Source of the DNA: Lachnospiraceae bacterium
Lineage (GTDB): Bacteria; Bacillota; Clostridia; Lachnospirales; Lachnospiraceae
Reading direction: 5' to 3'
Length of the DNA stretch: 64,000 nt
Assembly: GCA_030523275.1 (NCBI GenBank)
Contig: JAUNIX010000009.1
Coordinates: forward strand, 1 to 64,000
Of this stretch, positions 1 through 8,965 are shown piece after piece. Both the position numbers and the translations under genes were made by a program. Position 1 is the first letter of the stretch; every line of letters begins with the position of its first letter. Under the pieces are notes generated by a model, which did not search any database, was not told the origin of the DNA, and was given only the letters and a program-made list of their open reading frames with translations.

Positions 1-432
1 ACGTTCACCTGAAAAATTCGCATCCAATCCATCAATCTTACAAATCTTAATCTTTCCACCGCCAACCGAACTTGCAATAATCTCTAACTCACGGTCACTC
101 TCACCGGTTAATTTTAGTTTCACACTATTGGGATGCACATTTTTTAAATTCACTTTTCCAAATATAATATCGATTCCTTTTTGTTTTGCAATTTCAAAAC
201 TTTCAGGAATTTTAATATTATCTTCTTTCATTCCCAAAAGCCCGGCTACCAACGCTTTATCCGTTCCATGTCCAGCCCCTGTTGCCAAAAAAGAACCATG
301 AAGGTAAATTTGTGCTCGTTTTATATTTTCTCCTAAAAGCTGTCTGGATATATATCCAATTTTTACCGCCCCCGCTGTGTGGGAACTGGAGGGACCAACC
401 ATAACTGGTCCTAAAATATCAAATAAAGACAT
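1..432 (-). CDS. sdaAB: L-serine dehydratase, iron-sulfur type, beta subunit (partial, C-terminus off the left edge)
   Basis: Beta subunit of the two-subunit oxygen-sensitive [4Fe-4S] L-serine ammonia-lyase, which converts L-serine to pyruvate and ammonia in the cytoplasm. The first 144 codons are present. The N-terminus carries the family signature GPSSSHTAGA at about residues 12-21, and a conserved GSFLATGAGHGTDKAL stretch follows. The end of the fragment, near residue 105 onward, begins the ACT-like regulatory part (NVHPNSVKL, SVGGGKI). The ATG at 430-432 is preceded by an AGGAGG ribosome binding site, which fixes the start. The alpha subunit gene (sdaAA) would be expected next, outside the window. 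The reading frame is open to the edge, so the gene is cut by the window and not broken. Confidence 0.93.
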   Translation of the reverse strand, partial: MSLFDILGPVMVGPSSSHTAGAVKIGYISRQLLGENIKRAQIYLHGSFLATGAGHGTDKALVAGLLGMKEDNIKIPESFEIAKQKGIDIIFGKVNLKNVHPNSVKLKLTGESDRELEIIASSVGGGKIKICKIDGLDANFSGER

Positions 433-596
433 TTTCCATCCTCCTTTATCTCTATGATGTTTATATCATTATTATAACATACAGAAATTTTTTTATCATA
501 AAACCAGCCAAAACATGCTTTACAAATTTCATTGGTTCACATGCCGCGGGAAATAAAAATATAAATATTTTCTCTTGCCTTGTGTCTTCGCATAAA

Positions 597-626
597 TAAA
601 AAAGGTAGCTACTAAAAATAGCCACC
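597..626 (-). terminator. Rho-independent terminator of the lysA-type gene
   Basis: On the minus strand an 8-bp stem (GGTGGCTA paired with TAGCTACC, one G-T pair) with an A/T loop is followed by a run of T. It lies about 30 bases after the stop of the decarboxylase gene and separates it from sdaAB. Confidence 0.8.
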
Positions 627-653
627 CTTAGTTATTATTATTTTAAGCTGATT

Positions 654-1904
654 TTATTCCCAGAAACCTTCTAATGTTGCAAAATAATCTTCTGGTGTTT
701 CTGCACGACGAATCATTTTTGCACTACCGTCTTCTTTGAGTAGAATTTCGGAAGAACGTAATCTTCCATTATAGTTATATCCCATAGAAAATCCATGTGC
801 ACCTGCATCATGAATCACTAATAAATCTCCCATCTCAACTTCTGGAAGCATACGATCAACTGCAAATTTGTCACTATTTTCACAAAGAGATCCTGTAACG
901 TCATATTTATGATCACATGGTGCATCTTCTTTCCCCATAACTGTGATATGATGATAAGCTCCATAAATTGCAGGACGCATTAAGTTTGCTGCACACGCAT
1001 CCACACCAATATATTCTTTATGTGTATGCTTTTCATGAATTGCTCTTGTTACTAAATGACCATTTGGTGCCAGCATAAAACGACCTAATTCTGTAAAGAT
1101 CTTAACGTCACCAAGTCCGGCTGGAACTAATACTTCTTCAAACGCTTTTCGAACACCTTCACCGATCACGAAAATATTATTTGGCTCTTTATCTGGTGTA
1201 TATGGAATACCAACGCCACCTGATAAGTTAATAAAGGAAAGTTCTACCCCTGTTTCTTCTTTGATTTCGACTGCAACTTCAAATAAGATTCGTGCAAGTT
1301 CTGGATAATATTCATTTGAAACTGTATTACTTGCCAAAAATGCATGTAAGCCAAATTCTTTTGCGCCTAAATCTTTTAATCTTTTGTAAGCTTCTGTAAG
1401 CTGAGGTCTTGTCATACCATATTTTGCATCACCAGGATTATCCATAATATCAGTTCCTAATTCAAAGACTCCACCTGGATTGAAACGGCAGCAAATTCGC
1501 TCAGGAATACCTGCTGTTTCTTTTAAGAAATCAATATGTGTAATATCATCAAGGTTAATGATCGCACCAAGTTCTTTTGCCTTGATAAATTCTTCTGCTG
1601 GTGTATCATTTGAAGAGAACATGATTTCATCACCTACAATACCACATTTTTCTGACATCATAAGTTCTGTTAAAGAAGAACAGTCTGTTCCACAACCTTC
1701 TTCATGAAGAATTTTTAAAATCGTAGGATTTGGAGTTGCTTTTACAGCAAAATATTCTTTGAATCCCTTATTCCATGAAAATGCCTTATATAAATTTCTA
1801 GCTGTTTGACGAATACCTGCCTCGTCATATAAATGAAATGGTGTTGGATATTGCTCGCAAATTGCTTCTAACTGCTCTTTTGTCACAAATGGTTTTTTTA
1901 ACAT
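654..1904 (-). CDS. lysA: Diaminopimelate decarboxylase-family PLP enzyme
   Basis: Fold-type III (alanine-racemase-like) PLP decarboxylase, most likely converting meso-diaminopimelate to L-lysine in the last step of lysine synthesis. The 416-residue length fits the family. Visible features are the PLP lysine in EYFAVKATPNP (K55), a phosphate-binding NLSGGVGIPY stretch near residue 230, ELGRFMLAPNGHLV near 275, and a C-terminal GSLCENSDK/HDAGAHGFSMGYNYNGR block that normally supplies the catalytic Cys and Tyr from the partner subunit. The gene is monocistronic, with its own promoter upstream and a terminator downstream. Related enzymes act on ornithine/arginine or carboxynorspermidine, so substrate choice is inferred. 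No lysine riboswitch was recognised upstream. Confidence 0.85.
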   Translation of the reverse strand: MLKKPFVTKEQLEAICEQYPTPFHLYDEAGIRQTARNLYKAFSWNKGFKEYFAVKATPNPTILKILHEEGCGTDCSSLTELMMSEKCGIVGDEIMFSSNDTPAEEFIKAKELGAIINLDDITHIDFLKETAGIPERICCRFNPGGVFELGTDIMDNPGDAKYGMTRPQLTEAYKRLKDLGAKEFGLHAFLASNTVSNEYYPELARILFEVAVEIKEETGVELSFINLSGGVGIPYTPDKEPNNIFVIGEGVRKAFEEVLVPAGLGDVKIFTELGRFMLAPNGHLVTRAIHEKHTHKEYIGVDACAANLMRPAIYGAYHHITVMGKEDAPCDHKYDVTGSLCENSDKFAVDRMLPEVEMGDLLVIHDAGAHGFSMGYNYNGRLRSSEILLKEDGSAKMIRRAETPEDYFATLEGFWE

Positions 1905-1968
1905 TTTCTTTCTCCCTTTCTGTATCTATTTAAACTAATGTATGATACATAGCTTTCGTCCACATTAA

Positions 1969-1997
1969 ACTATAATCAATCTACCAGTTAATGTCAA
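1969..1997 (-). promoter_or_regulatory. Sigma-A promoter for lysA
   Basis: On the minus strand TTGACA (1992-1997) and TATAGT (1969-1974) are separated by 17 bases. The pair sits about 65 bases before the lysA start codon. Confidence 0.7.
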
Positions 1998-2140
1998 CTA
2001 AAATACTAGGATTTCCTATCTTTTTGCAATATTAATACAATAAAATTTCATTTATTTACCTTTTACGACAATATCTTTCTATTCTTCATTCATCGGTTCT
2101 CATCTCCACAAAATATTTTTATTATATATAAGAAAAGAAA

Positions 2141-2170
2141 AAAAGCGGCATCCAATGGATACCGCTTTTT
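2141..2170 (-). terminator. Rho-independent terminator of the aldolase gene
   Basis: On the minus strand the arms AGCGGTATCC and GGATGCCGCT form a 10-bp stem with a very short loop, followed by a long T run. It starts about 20 bases after the aldolase stop codon. Confidence 0.9.
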
Positions 2171-2188
2171 CATCTTGATCAAATTTAA

Positions 2189-3058
2189 TTATTCTGCTTT
2201 ACCGATAGATCCGAATAATTCCATCTTTTCGATTACAGTAGCTTTGATACCTTCTACACCTGGAGCTAATAATTTACGAGGGTCAAATCCTTTACCTTCT
2301 AAATCTTTACCAGCTTCAACATATTCACGTGTAGCTGCTGCAAATGCTAACTGACATTCTGTATTAACGTTAACTTTAGCTACTCCTAAGTTGATTGCTT
2401 TTTTAACCTGTTCAGCAGGGATACCAGTACCACCATGTAATACTAATGGCATATCACCTGTCTGAGCCTGAATAGCATCTAAAGTTTCAAAGCTTAATCC
2501 TGCCCAGTTTTCTGGATATTTACCATGAATGTTACCGATACCTGCTGCTAACATAGATACACCTAAATCAGCGATTGTTTTACATTCTGCAGGATCTGCA
2601 CATTCACCCTGTCCGATAACACCGTCTTCTTCTCCACCGATAGAACCAACTTCTGCTTCTACAGAAAGTCCTAACTGGCTAGTAACGTTTACTAATTCTG
2701 TTGTTTTTGCAAGGTTTTCTTCAAATGGAAGGTGAGAACCATCAAACATTACAGAAGAGAAACCAGCTTTGATACATTTGTAGCAAGCATCATAAGAACC
2801 ATGGTCTAAGTGAAGTGCTACTGGTACAGTGATGTTTAATTCTTCGATTAATCCATTTACCATACCAACAACTGTTTTGTATCCACCCATGTATTTACCA
2901 GCACCTTCAGATACACCTAAGATAACTGGAGATTTCTTTTCCTGAGCTACTTCCAAAATAGCTTTTGTCCATTCTAAGTTGTTGATGTTGAACTGACCTA
3001 CTGCGTAGTGACCAGCTTTCGCTTTCTGTAACATTTCTTTTGCTGAAACTAATGACAT
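2189..3058 (-). CDS. fba: Class II fructose-bisphosphate aldolase
   Basis: Zinc-dependent aldolase that cleaves fructose 1,6-bisphosphate to glyceraldehyde 3-phosphate and dihydroxyacetone phosphate in glycolysis. The start is the ATG at 3058 (MSLVSAKEM), because GGAGG lies 7 bases before it; an earlier in-frame ATG would add 13 non-conserved residues. That gives 289 residues, typical of the family. Zinc and substrate motifs are in order: ALHLDHG, FDGSHLPFEEN, AEVGSIGGEEDG, GNIHGKYP and LHGGTGIP. The gene stands alone with its own terminator. Related tagatose-bisphosphate aldolases share the fold, but the glycolytic enzyme is the most likely reading for a single-copy Firmicute gene of this type. 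Confidence 0.93.
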   Translation of the reverse strand: MSLVSAKEMLQKAKAGHYAVGQFNINNLEWTKAILEVAQEKKSPVILGVSEGAGKYMGGYKTVVGMVNGLIEELNITVPVALHLDHGSYDACYKCIKAGFSSVMFDGSHLPFEENLAKTTELVNVTSQLGLSVEAEVGSIGGEEDGVIGQGECADPAECKTIADLGVSMLAAGIGNIHGKYPENWAGLSFETLDAIQAQTGDMPLVLHGGTGIPAEQVKKAINLGVAKVNVNTECQLAFAAATREYVEAGKDLEGKGFDPRKLLAPGVEGIKATVIEKMELFGSIGKAE

Positions 3059-3155
3059 AATAAATCCTCCATGTTTTGTTAATTTGTTATTTATCATCTG
3101 CTTGATAAATTGCTAACTATATTATACCTTAGTTTTCTATAAATTAAAAGTATTT

Positions 3156-3857
3156 TTATTCTGAAATCTCACGATAAAATACTGCTCTAGCTGCATTTTC
3201 ATATGGAGACACAAAAAACATACCAATTCCAAATGTAATATAGCCTAAGAAATCCCATCCAATAAAGCTAAGATCCAGGCAAAATAGTCTCCATTTTTTC
3301 CCTTTCATCAACTTTTTCGATTCACGGATCGCTTCCATCGCACCCATTCCCGGATTCTCCGCCATAATATAAGAAGCCATGGAATAGCGATAACCAGCAA
3401 TAATACCTGGAATCATAAACAAACAGGACCACAATAAAATAAATAATCCAGTCATAAAATTAAGACTGAATCCTGCCCATAAACGTTTTAACTGTTCAAA
3501 TATGGAATCAAGATCAATCCTCTTGCCATCAATTAATTGTAAATTAAACTCTCGATAAGCAAGTGTTACCGCCCCGCCAATCACGACTTTGATCAACCAC
3601 CAGATAAACGTTACGATACCAAATCCAGCAATGATAAGCACCAACACTCTGCTAAATTCTGCATGTTGAATCAGGTCTATATAATTTCTTACACTTTCTG
3701 TCGAAAATTGTTCTCTATTTCCTGTACCAATCGTTAATTCAAATTTTGCGCCCGCGGCACCTAAAAATCCTGCTACCGCTCCGACAATGATTACCAATAA
3801 TATATTTTTCGTCACATATTTCCAGGCAACCTGTCGTATCTCTTTTGCTGATTTCAT
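3156..3857 (-). CDS. DUF975-family integral membrane protein
   Basis: Membrane protein of about 233 residues with hydrophobic segments near residues 20-35, 80-105, 130-155 and 190-215, and a charged linker between the first two. The pattern and sequence match the DUF975 family of Firmicutes; its function is not established. The ATG at 3857 is preferred over the upstream one at 3881, because GAGGAG lies 7 bases before it and this start falls just after the hemB stop codon. It is the last gene of the Met8-GNAT-hemB set and is probably co-transcribed with it. Nothing in the sequence ties it to tetrapyrrole synthesis. Confidence 0.75.
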   Translation of the reverse strand: MKSAKEIRQVAWKYVTKNILLVIIVGAVAGFLGAAGAKFELTIGTGNREQFSTESVRNYIDLIQHAEFSRVLVLIIAGFGIVTFIWWLIKVVIGGAVTLAYREFNLQLIDGKRIDLDSIFEQLKRLWAGFSLNFMTGLFILLWSCLFMIPGIIAGYRYSMASYIMAENPGMGAMEAIRESKKLMKGKKWRLFCLDLSFIGWDFLGYITFGIGMFFVSPYENAARAVFYREISE

Positions 3858-3859
3858 TT

Positions 3860-4828
3860 TTAATTCTCCTCTTTCATCCATTTGACTGCATCCAATGCAT
3901 GATAAGTAATTAAGATTTTCGCACCAGCTCGTTTCATCGCAGTCAGATTTTCCATGACAACTCTTTTTTCATCGATCCAGCCATTTAACGTTGCCGCTTT
4001 GACCATCGAATACTCACCACTTACATTATATGCTGCAACCGGTATGTGTACGCGGTCAGAAATATTTTTTAGTACATCCAAATATGCAAGTGCTGGTTTT
4101 ACCATCACAATATCTGCACCTTCTTCGATATCTGCTTCCACCTCGACAATCGCTTCCTCACCATTTGCCGGATCCATCTGATAAGATTTACGGTCACCAA
4201 AGGCCGGAGCCGATTCCGCTGCATCACGAAATGGACCATAATATGCAGATGCATATTTAGCACTGTATGCCATAATCGGCGTCTGTAAAAGACCTGCTTC
4301 ATCTAACGCTTCTCTGATTGCTTTTACTCTTCCATCCATCATATCAGAAGGTGCGATGATGTCAGCCCCTGCCTGTGCACAGGTTACCGCCATCTTACTA
4401 AGCAATGGCAATGTCTCATCGTTTAAGATTTCTTCCTCATGAATCAGACCGCAATGCCCATGTGACGTGTATTCGCACAAACAAATATCCGCAATCACCA
4501 GCATTTCCGGATAACACATTTTAATATAGCGAATTCCCTCCTGAACGATTCCCCGTGGATCATAAGCACTGCTTCCAACCTCATCTTTATGTGCTGGAAT
4601 CCCAAAAATCAGTACTCCTCGAACACCAGAATTCCAAATTCTGTCCAGTTCTTCATCAATCCTATCCAAAGAATATTGATAAATCCCTGGCATAGAATCT
4701 ACTGGATTCTTTATGTTCTCTCCCTCAATTACAAAAATCGGATATACGAAATCAGAGGGATGCAGGTAAGTTTCTCTTACCAGACTTCTCATATTTTTTG
4801 TTCCCCGAAGTCTTCTCGTACGTTTCAT
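3860..4828 (-). CDS. hemB: Delta-aminolevulinic acid dehydratase (porphobilinogen synthase)
   Basis: Condenses two 5-aminolevulinate molecules to porphobilinogen, the common precursor of heme, siroheme and cobalamin. The full length is 322 residues. The zinc-binding cysteine cluster CLCEYTSHGHCG identifies a zinc-type enzyme. The two active-site lysines are in SAKYASAYYGPFRDAAES and in DIVMVKPALAYLDVLK. The ATG overlaps the stop of the upstream acetyltransferase gene by four bases (ATGA), so the genes are translationally coupled. With the Met8-like gene two positions upstream, the cluster points to siroheme or corrinoid supply. No hemA, hemC, hemD or cobA is in the window. Confidence 0.95.
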   Translation of the reverse strand: MKRTRRLRGTKNMRSLVRETYLHPSDFVYPIFVIEGENIKNPVDSMPGIYQYSLDRIDEELDRIWNSGVRGVLIFGIPAHKDEVGSSAYDPRGIVQEGIRYIKMCYPEMLVIADICLCEYTSHGHCGLIHEEEILNDETLPLLSKMAVTCAQAGADIIAPSDMMDGRVKAIREALDEAGLLQTPIMAYSAKYASAYYGPFRDAAESAPAFGDRKSYQMDPANGEEAIVEVEADIEEGADIVMVKPALAYLDVLKNISDRVHIPVAAYNVSGEYSMVKAATLNGWIDEKRVVMENLTAMKRAGAKILITYHALDAVKWMKEEN

Positions 4829-5259
4829 TGTTTATCTCTCCTATCATCTAAATATTGTATCATACCAGGGCCAAGTTCATCTGTCGGTCTCGCGATGAAT
4901 CCATGTTTCGTATAAAACATTTCCCTATCTTTGGCACACATAAGATCTAACATCATGGTCGTTCCTTCTTCTCGAATCGTATGCACATAGCGGATTAACT
5001 CCTGTAGGATTCTTTTACCGATTCCCATCCCCTGATAGTTCGGATGAACCAGTAAATCCTGAATATAACAGATGACTGCACCATCACCGACAATCCGACC
5101 CATACCTGCCGGTCGATTCCCATCATAGGCACAAACAACAAACAGACTATGATCCAACGCCTTTTGTGCCTGTGTTGGAGAAAGTTTTTTCCAATCTACA
5201 GACGCTCGCAACCCAAGATATGTATCAACATCCATTTTATTTGTTACTAATGTTATCAT
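4825..5259 (-). CDS. GNAT-family N-acetyltransferase
   Basis: Protein of 144 residues with the GNAT acetyl-CoA fold. The pyrophosphate-binding loop is VHPNYQGMGIGKRIL around residues 75-90, and the C-terminal strand-helix has YTKHGF. It presumably acetylates an amine in the cytoplasm; the substrate cannot be read from the sequence. It overlaps the Met8-like gene upstream by 23 bases and hemB downstream by four bases, so it is embedded in the tetrapyrrole operon. Small GNAT enzymes are often operon passengers, so a role in tetrapyrrole metabolism should not be assumed. Confidence 0.85.
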   Translation of the reverse strand: MITLVTNKMDVDTYLGLRASVDWKKLSPTQAQKALDHSLFVVCAYDGNRPAGMGRIVGDGAVICYIQDLLVHPNYQGMGIGKRILQELIRYVHTIREEGTTMMLDLMCAKDREMFYTKHGFIARPTDELGPGMIQYLDDRRDKQ

Positions 5260-5830
5260 TTTTATCTCCTAATAGCTGATTCATGATCGCTATTACCTCT
5301 TCCTCTTCCAATTTCCTGTTTTCTTCTTTTATTTTTTCATACACAGCCTGAAACATATTTTTCTTATCGGTCTTTGATAATGGCAAATTCTTTATATAAT
5401 TACGCATTTCTCCCATCATATCGGTTAGCTCGCTAATATTTTCAGGTAGAACTGCCTCTATTTCCTTTCTGATCTGCGCAGACACGAGCGGACTTTTTCC
5501 TTCCGTTGAAATTCCCACAGACAAAGAGCCTCTCTGAATCACAGATGGGAATAAAAAGTTAGAATCCTCCTTTGAATCAGCCACATTTACAAAGATATGA
5601 TGTTCTTTACAAAACACTGCGATTTGATGATTCAATTCTCTATCATCGGTTGCTGCAATGACGAGAAATGCTTGCTCAAACATTTCATATTTCCATTCTC
5701 CGACACCATAAATAGATACAATTCCATCAAATTTTTCAAGAGTTGCTGCTTTACGTCTTGCAACAGCACCATCACCAATGATTATACATATTTGATTGGA
5801 CAAGTTTATAAAAAATGGAAAATATGCCAT
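5237..5830 (-). CDS. Precorrin-2 dehydrogenase / siroheme synthase N-terminal-type protein (Met8-like)
   Basis: Corresponds to the N-terminal half of CysG and to stand-alone Met8/SirC/YlnF proteins. It oxidises precorrin-2 to sirohydrochlorin using NAD, and some members also insert iron. An N-terminal Rossmann loop (IIGDGAVARRKAATL) at residues 16-30 binds NAD, and the family block SVGISTEGKSPLVSAQIRKE lies near residues 100-120. At 197 residues it lacks the uroporphyrinogen methyltransferase domain of full CysG. It is the first gene of the hemB set. Whether it chelates iron or cobalt, or only oxidises, cannot be told. Confidence 0.85.
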   Translation of the reverse strand: MAYFPFFINLSNQICIIIGDGAVARRKAATLEKFDGIVSIYGVGEWKYEMFEQAFLVIAATDDRELNHQIAVFCKEHHIFVNVADSKEDSNFLFPSVIQRGSLSVGISTEGKSPLVSAQIRKEIEAVLPENISELTDMMGEMRNYIKNLPLSKTDKKNMFQAVYEKIKEENRKLEEEEVIAIMNQLLGDKNDNISNK

Positions 5831-5952
5831 TGCTTTTTTCTAACTCCTTATTCTATCATATTGCCCTATTATTTCATATAAAATAAAAACAATACATTAG
5901 ATTATATCACAAAAAATATACTATTGAACATGATATTTTGAAATACTATTGA

Positions 5953-6006
5953 AAAAGACATCAAAACATATATCATTATATTACAATATACATTCTGATG
6001 TCTTAG
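5953..6006 (-). terminator. Possible terminator downstream of the DUF2798 gene
   Basis: A 9-bp perfect inverted repeat (AAGACATCA/TGATGTCTT) with a 32-base AT-rich loop is followed by T-rich sequence on the minus strand. The large loop makes it weaker than the other terminators here. Confidence 0.4.
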
Positions 6007-6042
6007 TCATTCTCGTACGATGTGCAATATTCTTTTTAATAT

Positions 6043-6579
6043 TTAACGAGATACTTCTACATTTCTCAATTCACTCAATTTCATAATGTTTTTAAATATA
6101 AGAACAGTCGCTGGTTTGGCAGCAAAAATATTCCAGATTAAGGCCATTGGAAAATTTTTTATAACGGTACCTACATAGATGGCAGGTAGTTGAGTAACCG
6201 GTGATCCGCCTAAAATTATATTAAAAAGAATAGCTGCTACCATACTCATAGTCGGACACATAATAAGTACAGTACATCCTGAAACCATTAATTGAACAAA
6301 AAACGGATTGTCTTGTTCTGGTCTAACCAACTTTTTAGCAATACAATGACCCAGTTTATTTCCCCAAAGATTAGAAAAAAGAAACACAAATATCCACATA
6401 TAAGCCGCTTCAAACAACGCACTGAGAAAAACTTCATTTGTCATATTACTAAAACCACCTGGCATCGTATTATAACCCATTTTAATGGCAACATTATAAA
6501 CCTCCATTCCGTAAGCCATTGTTATGGACATCAGTATCCCAAATAAAATTCCTTGTTTCTTCGTTTCTGGCATGTTCAT
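6043..6579 (-). CDS. DUF2798-type four-helix membrane protein
   Basis: Small membrane protein of 178 residues with four hydrophobic segments, near residues 10-30, 50-70, 95-125 and 135-165. The pattern (short N-terminus with a lysine, LMS..MAYGMEVYN in helix 1, an LSALFEAAYMW helix, PTMSM in helix 3) resembles DUF2798 proteins. Function is not known. The gene is bounded by hairpins on both sides, so it is probably monocistronic. A role in transport or membrane stress would be a guess. Confidence 0.6.
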   Translation of the reverse strand: MNMPETKKQGILFGILMSITMAYGMEVYNVAIKMGYNTMPGGFSNMTNEVFLSALFEAAYMWIFVFLFSNLWGNKLGHCIAKKLVRPEQDNPFFVQLMVSGCTVLIMCPTMSMVAAILFNIILGGSPVTQLPAIYVGTVIKNFPMALIWNIFAAKPATVLIFKNIMKLSELRNVEVSR

Positions 6580-6634
6580 TCCTCCTTATTTCATGCTAGC
6601 ATTTTTACTTTTCCTGCACCTTCTTGTAAAAGAA

Positions 6635-6676
6635 AAAGCGCACCTGTAAAGAACTTCATCTTTACATGTACGCTTT
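6635..6676 (-). terminator. Terminator hairpin after the EF-hand membrane protein gene
   Basis: An 18-bp imperfect stem (two mismatches, 6-base loop) is followed by T-rich sequence on the minus strand. T residues also follow on the plus strand, so it may work both ways. Confidence 0.7.
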
Positions 6677-6820
6677 GCTACTAATTTTTTTATTTCCTGT
6701 GCAGCTACACTTCCATCTCGCTAATATTTTAATGCAAATAATAAAAATATTTCAAGTTTGTTTTTTATTTTGTACATAAAACGCTACTACATCCATTTAA
6801 TCCTACTATAATCGGAAAAA

Positions 6821-8353
6821 CTACTCCCCAGTAACGTCACGATATTCTGCATCACCGCCACCACCCCAGGTAGTCTTATTTGCAGCAATCACTGTATGAT
6901 CACTGTGTTTAACCGCATAAAAATTTAAAATGGCAGTATTGCTAATAGACTTCTCATTTTTATTATGAATCTCATAAGTATCTTCATAATATACAAACTC
7001 ACTACATAAACCATTTTTCGACTCGCGATCATACACGATACGCCATGCAGTCATTGTATCTTTCCCCTCCGTTTGTTCTGGTTCAATCGAAAGATACATT
7101 TCCCCTTTGGCTGAATAAGCAAATTTATATTTTTTATCAATTCCGATTGCTCTATAAACTGCGAGATATTGCATTTGCAATTCCATCGTCTCGGAACTGA
7201 CTTTCTGTTCTTCTTTCTCTTCTTCTGTTACCTGCTCTGTTGTTGGCGTACTCGGTACAGAAGTGGAAGGTTCCCTTGCGGTCTGGTAATCTGTTCCTAT
7301 ATATTCTCGTAAGAACGGACCCTTTTTTTGATATAAAGAATAGGTATTTCGATTGTAAGAATTGTATTCTACCACTGTAAGTGTCCCATCACCATTGTCA
7401 TCTTCATCCTTAAGCTGCATTAATCCAATAAAACCTCGGAACAAGGCTGCCAATACTACGCAACATCCACACAAAATCAGTAAAAACGAGCAAAAAACTT
7501 TTTTCCCCGTTGACTCCAACTGCTCATTAAAGAAACAATAAATACATTTTAAGATCCACAAAAAAATACCAATTCCAATCAGCCAAATAAGCAAATGCCC
7601 TGTAATCGTAAACCAACGTCGAAATTCCAAACCATTTGGCAACACAGCTTCCGTCGTAAGATAGAAAGAAGAAAGCAAGAGATAACTCATGCCCAAAAAC
7701 ATTCTTCTTAACAGTTTTGTAGCCTTTTTTCTTTGCTGCCCATTTCTAACCTTTAAATGTGTCATCAAGTCATCAATGGTTAAATTGGGGGTCCATTGTA
7801 TACTTATGGCACTCTCAATTATGGTTGCATTACAATATTCGACATATTTTTCACAGTTTTGCCAATCACCGAGTCCAAGAGATACGATAGCCATCAATAA
7901 ATAATACCAATATATTGCATCCTTACTCAAATTTTGACGCTCGACCAATTTTAATGCATGCATGGCTAACGTATAATTCCCCAGTTTTATCTGGCTTTCC
8001 GCTAACACCATCATTCCCATATGTCTTCTCTTTTGCATCATTCGATGATAAAGATAGTAATTATAATCATGAACGATTTGCGCATTTTGTTTACCAATTC
8101 TATTGGCCAAAATCCTTAGTAAAAAAGCACTTAGCACGAAACACCAAACCAAAAATATTGCATAAGTAGGCATTAACACTATAAATTGATCTAAAAAGTT
8201 GTCCACTGCAAGATAAACTCCGGCACCACATATTACCAAAATACAGATCAAACAACGAATCATTCGATTCATCCTGATATAATACCGGCTTTTAGGATGA
8301 TATGGATAATCCTTTGCTGAATCATGTTTTAAATCATATATATTTTGTTCCAT
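6821..8353 (-). CDS. Uncharacterised multi-pass membrane protein with an EF-hand-like calcium loop
   Basis: Protein of 510 residues with no family I recognise. Hydrophobic pairs lie near residues 31-50 and 58-80, and further helices near 215-233, 248-272 and 286-312. The 85-210 stretch between them is helical and probably cytoplasmic. Just after the last helix, residues 318-329 form an EF-hand-type loop, DDNGDGTLTVVE, with D, N, D, G, L and E at the canonical positions. A Ser/Thr/Pro/Glu-rich linker (358-388) then leads to a C-terminal domain of about 120 residues ending in a glycine-rich WGGGGDAEYRD. The next gene upstream is 9 bases away, so the two are probably one unit. Confidence 0.7.
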   Translation of the reverse strand: MEQNIYDLKHDSAKDYPYHPKSRYYIRMNRMIRCLICILVICGAGVYLAVDNFLDQFIVLMPTYAIFLVWCFVLSAFLLRILANRIGKQNAQIVHDYNYYLYHRMMQKRRHMGMMVLAESQIKLGNYTLAMHALKLVERQNLSKDAIYWYYLLMAIVSLGLGDWQNCEKYVEYCNATIIESAISIQWTPNLTIDDLMTHLKVRNGQQRKKATKLLRRMFLGMSYLLLSSFYLTTEAVLPNGLEFRRWFTITGHLLIWLIGIGIFLWILKCIYCFFNEQLESTGKKVFCSFLLILCGCCVVLAALFRGFIGLMQLKDEDDNGDGTLTVVEYNSYNRNTYSLYQKKGPFLREYIGTDYQTAREPSTSVPSTPTTEQVTEEEKEEQKVSSETMELQMQYLAVYRAIGIDKKYKFAYSAKGEMYLSIEPEQTEGKDTMTAWRIVYDRESKNGLCSEFVYYEDTYEIHNKNEKSISNTAILNFYAVKHSDHTVIAANKTTWGGGGDAEYRDVTGE

Positions 8354-8362
8354 GATAAAAAA

Positions 8363-8860
8363 TTAGCTTTCTACACGATTCATGTAACGTTCCCAACTAA
8401 AGACTGCCTTATCAAAGGATATCTCTAATTCAAATGTATCCGTCAAGGCATTATCATACTGATCCTCACTTGGAAATTCAATTTCTACATAATAAATATA
8501 TTTTCCGTCTTCCTCTTTTTCCTTTTCCATTGAAAATAGATACGTATCTGTGCACTGTTTTGGAAAAACCTCCAATTCCTGCGCAGTCAATTGCTGATCT
8601 GGTATTTCATCAAGCACGGTATCATTAGCATCCAGATATCGATATCCTTCCTTAACACCTGAGAGAATTTTTCCATTTTTTAATCGGACAGTCGTTAGAC
8701 CTGCATAACTTTCTGTATAATTTGTATTCTGTGAATTTCTCGGTCTTACAATCAAAGCTTCTAATTCCATATAAATCTGCTCATCTTGTACCTCAAATTT
8801 TTTAATCACACAATCATCAAAATTAAATTGTTCTATTTCATTTACTGATTCAAATCCCAT
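8363..8860 (-). CDS. Conserved hypothetical protein, about 165 residues
   Basis: Soluble, acidic protein that I cannot assign to a named family. It is rich in beta-strand-like segments and has no signal peptide from the chosen start. The ATG at 8860 (MGFESVNE) is used because AAGGAG lies 11 bases before it; two upstream in-frame ATGs are either only 2 bases from that site or unsupported. Its stop codon is 9 bases from the start of the membrane protein with the EF-hand-like loop. The pair may therefore work together, but that is inference from spacing only. Confidence 0.65.
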   Translation of the reverse strand: MGFESVNEIEQFNFDDCVIKKFEVQDEQIYMELEALIVRPRNSQNTNYTESYAGLTTVRLKNGKILSGVKEGYRYLDANDTVLDEIPDQQLTAQELEVFPKQCTDTYLFSMEKEKEEDGKYIYYVEIEFPSEDQYDNALTDTFELEISFDKAVFSWERYMNRVES

Positions 8861-8916
8861 TGATATCATAACTCCTTTCATAAACGACACCAGTATAACA
8901 CATTTCAAAGAGCAAC

Positions 8917-8948
8917 GCAAAAAAGCCGCCGGTAAAAACCAGCGACTT
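8917..8948 (-). terminator. Terminator of the rubrerythrin/desulfoferrodoxin pair
   Basis: On the minus strand a 10-bp GC-rich stem (AAGTCGCTGG paired with CCGGCGGCTT through G-T pairs) with a 6-base loop is followed by a T run. It lies about 18 bases after the rubrerythrin stop. Confidence 0.9.
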
Positions 8949-8965
8949 TATCATCTACAATTTTT

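Noticed and set aside
1905..2140. Possible lysine riboswitch before the LysA-type gene
   Set aside because: The region is short and AT-rich, with only a plain promoter and none of the conserved lysine riboswitch segments.
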